Positions 1-5,933 of a stretch of DNA of 8,393 bases are shown here, one piece after another (the first letter of the stretch is position 1; each line of letters opens with the position of its first letter). The notes under the pieces are model-generated. The model searched no databases and was not told the origin of the DNA. It was given only the letters and a program-made list of their open reading frames with translations. A program made the position numbers and the translations under genes. This DNA is from an uncultured Sphingobium sp. (lineage in GTDB: Bacteria; Pseudomonadota; Alphaproteobacteria; Sphingomonadales; Sphingomonadaceae): assembly GCA_913773715.1 (NCBI GenBank), contig CAJYHD010000151.1, positions 1-8,393 of the forward strand, written 5' to 3'.

Positions 1-1
1 G

Positions 2-220
2 CTTGACGCCTGCTGGAGCGAGATCGGCTATATTCAGTTTGGCGACAATCCGGGCCGCAAGGAGCCGGGCACGGGCGAAATCAACTATGCCAACATCGTC
101 AAATGGCTGCGCGCGCGTCGCTATGACGGGGTGATTGGCATGGAACATGGCAACTCGGTCGAAGGCCGCGTGGGTGAGGACAAGCTGATCGCCGCCTACC
201 GCGCGATCGACGCGGCATAA
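2..220 (+). CDS. Hydroxypyruvate isomerase-like TIM-barrel protein, C-terminal fragment
   Basis: The frame is open from the left edge and ends in TAA at 218-220, leaving the last 72 residues; the start lies outside the window. The run IQFGDNPGRKEPGTGEINY followed by GYDGVIG-like and GMEHGNS segments is the typical C-terminus of hydroxypyruvate isomerase/AP-endonuclease-2-like TIM barrels: a product-loop motif, then the last strand with a metal-ligand glutamate (the E of GMEHG). Family members isomerise hydroxypyruvate or related keto-sugars using a divalent metal. Whether this copy is cytoplasmic or carries a Tat signal cannot be told. A 65-base gap with no visible terminator separates it from the dehydrogenase small subunit, so co-transcription is likely. 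The family is clear; the substrate is not, and a role on an oxidised sugar made by the neighbouring dehydrogenase is inference. Confidence 0.85.
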   Translation, partial: LDACWSEIGYIQFGDNPGRKEPGTGEINYANIVKWLRARRYDGVIGMEHGNSVEGRVGEDKLIAAYRAIDAA

Positions 221-285
221 ACACGCTCATATTCAAGGCACCAGATCAGACTGGCCGTCGCACAGGATTTGGAAGGGACAGGACA

Positions 286-852
286 ATGATTGATCGCAGA
301 AAAGCGCTTGCGGGCGTCGCCGCCATGTTCGGCGCCCAACTTTTCGCCCCGATTGCGCGGGCGGCGGGACTCATCCCCGCCCACATGGCTGTCATCAGCG
401 ACGGCGCGCCGAGCATTCAGGTCTTCACGCCCGACGAGCGCGCGCTGATGACACAGCTGAGCGATCGGATCATCCCCAAGACCGATACGCCCGGTGCGAT
501 CGAGGCAGGCGTTCCCGCCTATATCGAGAAACTGTTGGCCGACTGGTCCAGCCTCAGCGATCGTGACCCGATCGTCGCGGGCCTCGCGGAAATCGACACG
601 ATGAGCATGCAGAAATACAAGGTGCGCGGCAGCAAGGCGACGCCGGCGCAGCAGGATGAACTGCTGACGATGGCAATGAACGGTCAGTTTTACAAAGGTA
701 AGGACTTCTTCGAAGCGTTCCGCCAACTCGTGATCGTGGGATATTACACGTCCGAAATCGGCATCACCCAGGAACGCGAATATCTTCCAGTGCCGGGAGA
801 ATATAACGGCGCCTTCCCCTATGCTCAGGTCAACAAGGTCTATTCCGCATGA
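286..852 (+). CDS. Gluconate 2-dehydrogenase subunit 3 family protein (Tat-exported small subunit)
   Basis: This 188-residue protein matches the gluconate 2-dehydrogenase subunit 3 family (small or gamma subunit of membrane or periplasmic GMC sugar dehydrogenases). It begins with a twin-arginine signal (MIDRRKALAG, RR at residues 4-5), a hydrophobic stretch, and a probable cleavage site after the ARA near residue 26. Family hallmarks follow: FTPDERALMTQLSDRIIP at about 47-64, TPGAIEAGVPAYI at 68-80, GYYTSEIG at 152-159, and a C-terminal FPYAQVNKVY. Such subunits hold no cofactor; they chaperone the flavoprotein and supply the Tat signal for it. The start is supported by GGAAGGG at 271-277, 8 bases upstream. 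Its TGA overlaps the next ATG by 4 bases (ATGA). The presumed partner is the GMC protein two genes on, which lacks a signal. An unusual point is that another gene sits between the two subunits. Confidence 0.93.
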   Translation: MIDRRKALAGVAAMFGAQLFAPIARAAGLIPAHMAVISDGAPSIQVFTPDERALMTQLSDRIIPKTDTPGAIEAGVPAYIEKLLADWSSLSDRDPIVAGLAEIDTMSMQKYKVRGSKATPAQQDELLTMAMNGQFYKGKDFFEAFRQLVIVGYYTSEIGITQEREYLPVPGEYNGAFPYAQVNKVYSA

Positions 853-1697
853 TGATCAACCGTCGTTCCCTGATGATCGGCGCGGGTGGCGTCGCCGCCC
901 TCGCCCATCCTGCCTTCGCCGCCGCGACCAAGGGCGGTTCCGGCCAGATCCGCAGTATCGGTCTGCAACTCTACACGATCCGCGAACTCTTTTCCGCCGA
1001 TCCGGTGAAGACGCTCGAGCAGGTCGCCAAGATCGGCTATCGCGAAGTCGAATATGGCGGTGGCGGCTATGACGCTATGGATCACAAGCTGTTGCGCAAG
1101 ACGATGGACCGGCTTGGCCTCAAGTCGCCGTCGCTGCACGTGCCCTATGACTGGCTGCTGACCCGATTCGACGCCAGCGTCACCATGGCGAAGACGCTGG
1201 GCGCGGACACGGTGATCCTGCCCTATATGGATGCCAAGCTGCGCAACGTCGCTGATTGGGACAAGGCGATCGCCAACTTCAACCGCTTTGCCGAGCAGCT
1301 AAAGAAGCAGGGGCTGAACTTCGCCTACCATAATCACGACTTCGAATTCACCACGAAGCCGGAGGGCGTCAGCCTCTACGACCGGCTGCTCAAGGGCACC
1401 GATACATCGATGGTGAAGATCGAACTCGACCTGTTCTGGGCGATCCGCGCCGGTGTCGATGTTCAGGCGTTCATCCGCCAACACGCCGGACGCATCTACG
1501 CCTATCATGTCAAGGACATGAAGGCCGATCGCAACATGACCTCGGTCGGGAGCGGCACGATAGATTTCGCCAGCATCTTCAAGCTCAACCAGACGGCGGG
1601 CGTGAAGCATTTCTATGTCGAGAATGATGAGGCGCCCGCGCCCTATCTGCCCGACATCACCACCAGCTTCCAGAATCTGCGCGCTCTGCGCTTCTGA
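849..1697 (+). CDS. Tat-exported sugar isomerase/epimerase-like TIM-barrel protein
   Basis: This 282-residue protein belongs to the xylose-isomerase-like/AP-endonuclease-2 TIM-barrel superfamily. It opens with a Tat signal (INRRSLMIGAGG, RR at 5-6) and a likely cleavage after AFA near residue 25, so it should act in the periplasm. Barrel motifs follow in order: IGLQLYTIR at 37-45 (strand 1), H97, YHNHDFEF at 160-167, ELDLFWAIRAG at 192-202, YHVKD at 219-223 and YVEND at 256-260. By family analogy E166, D194, H220 and E258 are the metal ligands, and all are present, so it looks catalytically competent. Relatives isomerise or epimerise keto-sugars, or carry out elimination or hydration on 3-keto-glycosides. 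Its first ATG (849) overlaps the previous stop in ATGA; only a weak AAGG lies 10 bases upstream, which suggests translational coupling. ATG 852 is a possible alternative start. The reaction is inferred, the fold is secure. Confidence 0.9.
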   Translation: MMINRRSLMIGAGGVAALAHPAFAAATKGGSGQIRSIGLQLYTIRELFSADPVKTLEQVAKIGYREVEYGGGGYDAMDHKLLRKTMDRLGLKSPSLHVPYDWLLTRFDASVTMAKTLGADTVILPYMDAKLRNVADWDKAIANFNRFAEQLKKQGLNFAYHNHDFEFTTKPEGVSLYDRLLKGTDTSMVKIELDLFWAIRAGVDVQAFIRQHAGRIYAYHVKDMKADRNMTSVGSGTIDFASIFKLNQTAGVKHFYVENDEAPAPYLPDITTSFQNLRALRF

Positions 1698-1719
1698 CCC
1701 GAATTAGGAGAGGATCATC

Positions 1720-3390
1720 ATGGCATCGACCGACAGGTTTGACGCGATCGTCATAGGTTCCGGGATCAGCGGTGGTTGGGCCGCGAAGGAACTGACGGAA
1801 AAGGGATTGAAGGTTTTGATGCTCGACCGTGGCCACATGGTCGAGCATGGCGAAGGCTATAAATATGACGGCAAGCCCGCCTATGAGGTGCCGGCACGCA
1901 ACCTGATGCCCGAACCCCTGATGCAGAGCGATTATTTCATCGCGAAGCACGGCTATGTCGCGCCGAGCAATCAGGATTTCTATAATAACGACCGCAACAA
2001 TCCCTATGATTATGAGGGTGGCGACAAATTCTATTGGATCCGTCCCGGTGCGTTCGGCGGCAAGTCGCTGATCTGGGGACGGTGGAGCTTCCGCTGGAGC
2101 CAAGCGGATTTTGAGGCGAATAAGAAGGAAGGCGTCGGCCTCGACTGGCCGATCCGCTACGAAGACCTCGTCCCCTGGTACGAATATGTCGAGAAATATA
2201 TCGGCGTATCCGGCTCGCGCGAAAACCTGCCCTATGTTCCGGACAGCATTTTCCAGCCGCCGATGGACATGAACATCGCGGAAAAATGGATGAAGGGTAA
2301 GCTCGAAACCGCTTTCCCCGGCCGCAAGATGATCAATGCGCGCCTGTCCAACATGACCGAAGACAAGCCCGATCAGAACCGCACCAAGTGCCAGTTCCGC
2401 AATCAGTGCGGCAATGGCTGCTCATTCGGCGCTTATTTCTCGACGCAGGCGGTGACGCTTCCGGCGGCACGAGCAACCGGACGTCTGACCGTTCGGACCG
2501 ACGCGGTCGTCAGCAATCTCGAATATGATCCTGCGGGCAAGCGCGTGACGGGCGTGCGTTTCATCGACACGAAGACGGGACAGGCGGAAACCGTCGGCGC
2601 GAACCTCGTTTTCCTCTGCGCGTCAGCGATGGCCTCGACCCAAATCCTGATGAATTCGCGGATGCAGAGCGGGAAGAGCTACTTCGACAATAGCGGCACG
2701 CTCGGCCGTTATGTCATGGACCACATCTTCCGTGTCAGCGTCAGCGGCGATATTCCCGGCATGGAGGAATATATCGAATATGGTCGTCGCCCCGGCGGCA
2801 TCTATATTCCGCGCTTCCGCAACAACGGCAAGGATGACGGCGTCGGCTTCAAGCGCGGCTATGGCTATCAGGGCAGTGCTTTCCGCAACCCGGCCGCACC
2901 GGTTGGCTTCGGCGCATCGATGAAGCAGGGCATGCGCAAATATGGCGGGTGGAAGTTCGGCATGGGCGCGTTCGGCGAATGTCTGCCTTATGAAGACAAC
3001 CGCATTTCGCTGAACCCGGACAAGACCGATCGCTTCGGCATCCCGCTGTTGCGCTTCAACGTCACCTTCCGCGAGAATGAGCTGCGGATGATGGCGGACG
3101 CGCGCGAAGAGGGCGAAAAGATGCTGCGCGGCGCCGGCCTCACCAATGTGACCAGCAGCGTGCGCGAGCATGTGCCGGGCGATGCGATCCACGAAATGGG
3201 TGGCGCGCGCATGGGGGCCGACCCGCGCAAGTCGGTGCTCAACAAGTGGAGCCAGGCGCACGACGCCTCGAACCTCTACGTCACCGACGGTGCGCAGATG
3301 GCGTCGATCTCCTGCGTCAATCCGTCGCTAACCTTTATGGCGCTGACAGCGCGCGCCGTTGATCATGCTGTGAAGGGCCTCAAGGCCTGA
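1720..3390 (+). CDS. GMC-family sugar dehydrogenase, FAD catalytic (large) subunit with probable [3Fe-4S] cysteine triad
   Basis: This 556-residue GMC flavoprotein is of the gluconate 2-dehydrogenase/pyranose oxidase branch. It has the N-terminal Rossmann FAD motif IGSGISGG (GxGxxG at 13-18), a second FAD loop GAFGGKSLIWGRW at 110-122, and a C-terminal GMC domain with HEMGGARMG (H491) and SCVNPSLT (N534), the expected catalytic His/Asn pair. The FAD loop lacks the flavin-linking His of pyranose 2-oxidase, so FAD is probably non-covalent. C224, C230 and C234 (C-x5-C-x3-C) match the spacing I recall for the [3Fe-4S] ligands of Burkholderia FAD-glucose dehydrogenase. There is no signal peptide, so export probably depends on the small subunit at 286-852. 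AGGAGAGGA at 1706-1714 precedes the ATG. It likely oxidises a sugar or glycoside hydroxyl in the periplasm and passes electrons to a cytochrome that is not encoded here. Glucoside 3-dehydrogenases are the closest functional idea; the substrate is unproven. Confidence 0.93.
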   Translation: MASTDRFDAIVIGSGISGGWAAKELTEKGLKVLMLDRGHMVEHGEGYKYDGKPAYEVPARNLMPEPLMQSDYFIAKHGYVAPSNQDFYNNDRNNPYDYEGGDKFYWIRPGAFGGKSLIWGRWSFRWSQADFEANKKEGVGLDWPIRYEDLVPWYEYVEKYIGVSGSRENLPYVPDSIFQPPMDMNIAEKWMKGKLETAFPGRKMINARLSNMTEDKPDQNRTKCQFRNQCGNGCSFGAYFSTQAVTLPAARATGRLTVRTDAVVSNLEYDPAGKRVTGVRFIDTKTGQAETVGANLVFLCASAMASTQILMNSRMQSGKSYFDNSGTLGRYVMDHIFRVSVSGDIPGMEEYIEYGRRPGGIYIPRFRNNGKDDGVGFKRGYGYQGSAFRNPAAPVGFGASMKQGMRKYGGWKFGMGAFGECLPYEDNRISLNPDKTDRFGIPLLRFNVTFRENELRMMADAREEGEKMLRGAGLTNVTSSVREHVPGDAIHEMGGARMGADPRKSVLNKWSQAHDASNLYVTDGAQMASISCVNPSLTFMALTARAVDHAVKGLKA

Positions 3391-3397
3391 TCGATCA
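3388..3397. promoter_or_regulatory. 10-base palindrome, possible LacI-family operator
   Basis: TGATCGATCA is a perfect palindrome with a central CG, the symmetry typical of LacI-family operators. It overlaps the stop codon of the GMC gene, about 65 bases before the LacI-type start. Symmetry does not extend beyond 10 bases, and palindromes of this length arise by chance several times in a window this size, so support is weak. The rest of the 72-base gap (3391-3462) shows a second, purely CG-alternating palindrome at 3431-3440, no convincing -35/-10 pair and no T-tailed terminator hairpin. Confidence 0.2.
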
Positions 3398-3450
3398 CCA
3401 AACTCGTCGGGTCCATCCCCCTCTAGCCAGACGCGCGCGTTGCGCTAAGG

Positions 3451-3455
3451 GGAGG
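3451..3455 (+). promoter_or_regulatory. Shine-Dalgarno that sets the GTG start of the LacI-type regulator
   Basis: GGAGG lies 7 bases before GTG 3463, ideal spacing. The in-frame ATG at 3472 would be 16 bases away, and the ATG at 3458 runs into a TGA after five codons in another frame. The site therefore favours the GTG start. Confidence 0.7.
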
Positions 3456-3462
3456 TAATGGG

Positions 3463-4506
3463 GTGGACCGGATGAGCAGGCGCAGACGGGAAGGTGTGAC
3501 AATCCGTGCGGTGGCGCAGCGCGCAGGCGTGTCCGCCATGACGGTTTCCAACGTTATAAACGGTGCGGGGCGCGCCAGTCCCGCGACGGTGGCCACGGTG
3601 CGCGCTGCGATTGCGGAGTTGGGCTATGTCCCCAACCTCGCCGCGCGGCGTCTGGCAAAGGCGCGCGCCACGACCGTCGGCCTGATATATAGCGACGGCC
3701 GGACATTTCTGGATGCGGTCCTCGTCGGAACGTTACGTGCGACTAACGCGCACGGCCTTCAGCTCATCGTGCGCGATGGAAAGCGCGCGATGCAGGAGGA
3801 GGCGGAGCAGATCGCTGCCGATCTGGTGCGGAGTGGGGCCGATGCCCTGCTGTTGGTGCCGCCCTTCGCGGAACGGCTAAGCGGTTCCGAAGTACTCGCC
3901 GGATTGGGCGTGCCAGTGGCGGCAATCGCGACCGGTTCGACCATGCCGGACATGACGACGATCAGGATCGATAATCGTCTGGCGACACGGCTATTAACCG
4001 AAAAGGTTATGGCGGCTGGACACCGACGCATCGCCTATGTGGCTGGGCCGGAGGATCATAGCGTCGTCGCGGCACGCATCGCTGGCTTTCGCGATGCGTT
4101 GAATGATGCGGCTAACAATATGATTGTCCGCTGTCCGTCCTTCGACTACAGCGCAGGCATTTCAGCGGCGTGTCAGCTCTTGTCTGGCGGTGATCGACCG
4201 ACTGCTATTCTTTGCGGCAGCGACGATCTCGCGGCCGGTGTGATCACCCATGCGTACCATTTAGGTTTGCAGTTGCCGCAAGATCTTGCGGTTACAGGTT
4301 TTGACGACACGGCGCTCGCCTCTCGCCTGTGGCCGCCGCTCACCGTCGTGCGTCAGCCGATCGAGGACATGGCTTTCCGTGCAGCGCAGTGCCTGATCGC
4401 CGCCTTGGGAAGCGACGACCCCCATTACATCAGCGATGAGATATTCGACCACAGCATCGTGGAGCGGGAATCGACATCCTGCCCGCCTGCGATTCCATCG
4501 CCATAG
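3463..4506 (+). CDS. LacI-family transcriptional regulator
   Basis: This 347-residue protein has the full LacI architecture. The helix-turn-helix is at about 13-32 (VTIRAVAQRAGVSAMTVSNV), followed by a hinge region around 53-70 (LGYVPNLAARRLAKARA) with the leucine that inserts into the minor groove. A periplasmic-binding-protein-like effector domain runs from about 72 to 335. The late segment SDDLAAGVITHAYHLGLQLP then VTGFDDTALAS is the standard C-terminal subdomain signature. Such proteins repress carbohydrate genes until a sugar or keto-sugar binds. Its position directly after the dehydrogenase operon, on the same strand and 72 bases downstream, suggests it controls that operon and perhaps itself; the Dabb gene follows after 15 bases and is probably co-transcribed. 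A GTG start is chosen because of the Shine-Dalgarno; ATG 3472 is the alternative and would not touch the DNA-binding domain. The effector is unknown. Confidence 0.95.
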   Translation: MDRMSRRRREGVTIRAVAQRAGVSAMTVSNVINGAGRASPATVATVRAAIAELGYVPNLAARRLAKARATTVGLIYSDGRTFLDAVLVGTLRATNAHGLQLIVRDGKRAMQEEAEQIAADLVRSGADALLLVPPFAERLSGSEVLAGLGVPVAAIATGSTMPDMTTIRIDNRLATRLLTEKVMAAGHRRIAYVAGPEDHSVVAARIAGFRDALNDAANNMIVRCPSFDYSAGISAACQLLSGGDRPTAILCGSDDLAAGVITHAYHLGLQLPQDLAVTGFDDTALASRLWPPLTVVRQPIEDMAFRAAQCLIAALGSDDPHYISDEIFDHSIVERESTSCPPAIPSP

Positions 4507-4521
4507 AAAGGAAACAGCATC

Positions 4522-4953
4522 ATGGAAACGAGCCGAAGGGATGTAGCGACGATGATGGCATTGGGAGCAGCTGGCTTGGCCGGATCGACGGCTGGGGAGG
4601 CCGCGACCGGTAAGGGTGGGCAGGGCGCGCAGCCCACGCTCGTTCATCATGTCTTCTTCTGGCTCAACAATGCCGGATCGCATGCGGACCGGGACGCGCT
4701 GATCGCGGGCCTGCGGACACTGAAGGCTATTCCGGTGATCCGCAATCTTCAGGTCGGCGTACCCGCCTCCACCGAGCAACGTGATGTCGTCGATTCCAGC
4801 TACGACGTGTCGGAACTCATGTATTTCGACAATGCGGCGGATCAGAAAGCCTATCAGGACCATCCGATCCACCAGGCATTCGTTGCAAAATGCCAGCATC
4901 TTTGGAAGAAGGTTGTGGTTTACGATATGCAGGTCATGCCACCCTCAGCGTAA
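4522..4953 (+). CDS. Tat-exported Dabb (stress-responsive A/B barrel) domain protein
   Basis: This 143-residue protein has a twin-arginine signal ([12 protein letters not shown] at 5-6, then an Ala/Gly-rich stretch with a likely cleavage near GEAA at 25-28). A single Dabb domain spans about 39-140. Typical Dabb elements are LVHHVFFWL at 40-48, the [17 protein letters not shown] helix-strand, [12 protein letters not shown], and the [11 protein letters not shown] segment ending in [11 protein letters not shown]. The fold is a dimeric ferredoxin-like barrel; members range from uncharacterised stress proteins to small cyclases and isomerases. Export to the periplasm is the notable point, because many Dabb proteins are cytoplasmic. 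AAGGAAA at 4508-4514 is the ribosome binding site, 7 bases before the ATG, and the gene follows the LacI regulator by 15 bases. It may be a periplasmic accessory enzyme of the sugar locus. The fold is well supported; any activity is speculation. Confidence 0.88.
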   Translation: METSRRDVATMMALGAAGLAGSTAGEAATGKGGQGAQPTLVHHVFFWLNNAGSHADRDALIAGLRTLKAIPVIRNLQVGVPASTEQRDVVDSSYDVSELMYFDNAADQKAYQDHPIHQAFVAKCQHLWKKVVVYDMQVMPPSA

Positions 4954-4970
4954 GGACAAGGAGAGGGCGC

Positions 4971-5933
4971 TTATGCTCTGCCCCCGCTCTGCCGCGCGAA
5001 CGTGTCGAGCCAGCCGCTGCGATCGACCGTATCAAAATGCGTGACGGAAATACGGTCCCGTCCTGCCGACTTGCTGCGATAGAGTTGCTCGTCGGCCTGA
5101 ACGATCCAACGGTCGGGCGCCGCGTCGTCCTCGCAGCGGGCGCTCGCGACGCCGATGCTGACGGTGACGAACGGGCTGACTTGCGACCGGGCATGCGGGA
5201 TGTTGAGCGATTGCACCTGAAGCCGGATTTCCTGCGCCACCGCTTCGGCGGCAACCGGATCGGCCCCCGGCAGTACGCACGCAAATTCCTCCCCGCCGTA
5301 CCGCGCCGACACGTCGCTTGCGCGCTTGACGGCGCGGGTCAGCGCCGACGCCACCATCGTGATGCAGCGATCGCCTTCGGGATGGCCGTAGGTGTCGTTA
5401 TATTGTTTGAAGAAATCGATATCGATCATGATGACCGACAACCACCCGTTGTCCCGCCGCAAACGGGCACATTCCGCCGCCATATGTTTTTCGAGCGACC
5501 GGCGATTGTGCAGCCCGGTCAGCGCATCCTTCACCGCCATGTCGGCCAGTTGGTCGCGCAATCGCTTCAATTCGATGTGGTTGCTCACCCGCGCATGCAG
5601 GATGACAGGCTCGATCGGCTTTGTCACATAGTCGATCGCCCCCATTGACAGCCCGCGTATCTCGTCCTGCGTGTCACCAAGACCGGTTGTGAAGATAACC
5701 GGGACGTCGGTCAGTTCCGGGTCGTCCTTGATTGCCCGGCACACCTCAAACCCGTCGATGCCGGGCAAGAGGATGTCCAGCAGGATGAGGTCGGGTGGCG
5801 ACTGACGAACACTACGCAGCGCATCTTCACCACTGGTTGCGAAACAGATGTCGTACTGATCTTCCAGCACGGCATTCATGATTTCGATGTTGGATATTTC
5901 GTCATCGACGATCAGGATGGTGGAACGCCTCAT
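4971..5933 (-). CDS. PleD-like response regulator diguanylate cyclase (REC-GGDEF)
   Basis: This 320-residue protein has a receiver domain at about 4-120 with the acidic pair D10/D11, phospho-acceptor D53 (LILLDILLPG), switch T83 and K105. A short helical linker (about 118-135) follows, then a GGDEF domain at about 133-300. The domain opens with DALTGLHNRR, has the metal-binding IDIDFFKQYND and YGHPEGD motifs, and carries an intact active site GGEEF at 213-217. RASD at 204-207, five residues before GGEEF, is a canonical RxxD product-inhibition site. It should therefore make cyclic-di-GMP in the cytoplasm when phosphorylated and be inhibited by its product. Unlike Caulobacter PleD it has one receiver, not two. 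Its ATG overlaps the kinase stop by 4 bases, so kinase and cyclase are almost certainly a co-translated pair. Its end lies 17 bases from the convergent Dabb gene. No EAL domain is present. The c-di-GMP target is unknown. Confidence 0.95.
   Translation of the reverse strand: MRRSTILIVDDEISNIEIMNAVLEDQYDICFATSGEDALRSVRQSPPDLILLDILLPGIDGFEVCRAIKDDPELTDVPVIFTTGLGDTQDEIRGLSMGAIDYVTKPIEPVILHARVSNHIELKRLRDQLADMAVKDALTGLHNRRSLEKHMAAECARLRRDNGWLSVIMIDIDFFKQYNDTYGHPEGDRCITMVASALTRAVKRASDVSARYGGEEFACVLPGADPVAAEAVAQEIRLQVQSLNIPHARSQVSPFVTVSIGVASARCEDDAAPDRWIVQADEQLYRSKSAGRDRISVTHFDTVDRSGWLDTFARQSGGRA

Noticed and set aside
2623..3261. 212-codon minus-strand frame within the GMC gene
   Set aside because: It lies opposite the GMC C-terminal catalytic domain; its Ala/His-rich translation matches no family I recognise.
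3361..3392. Nested inverted repeats (GATCA/TGATC with an inner GGCC/GGCC) at the end of the GMC gene as a terminator
   Set aside because: The inner stem is only 4-5 pairs, it lies mostly inside coding sequence, spacing is imperfect, and no T-tract follows.
3431..3440. ACGCGCGCGT palindrome upstream of the LacI-type gene as an operator
   Set aside because: Alternating CG runs are self-complementary by composition and common in GC-rich DNA; the symmetry centre is GC, not the CG typical of LacI operators.
4890..5648. 252-codon open frame on the plus strand opposite the diguanylate cyclase
   Set aside because: It lies antisense to a protein with complete REC and GGDEF motifs, has no recognisable domain, and is the kind of long shadow frame expected in GC-rich DNA.
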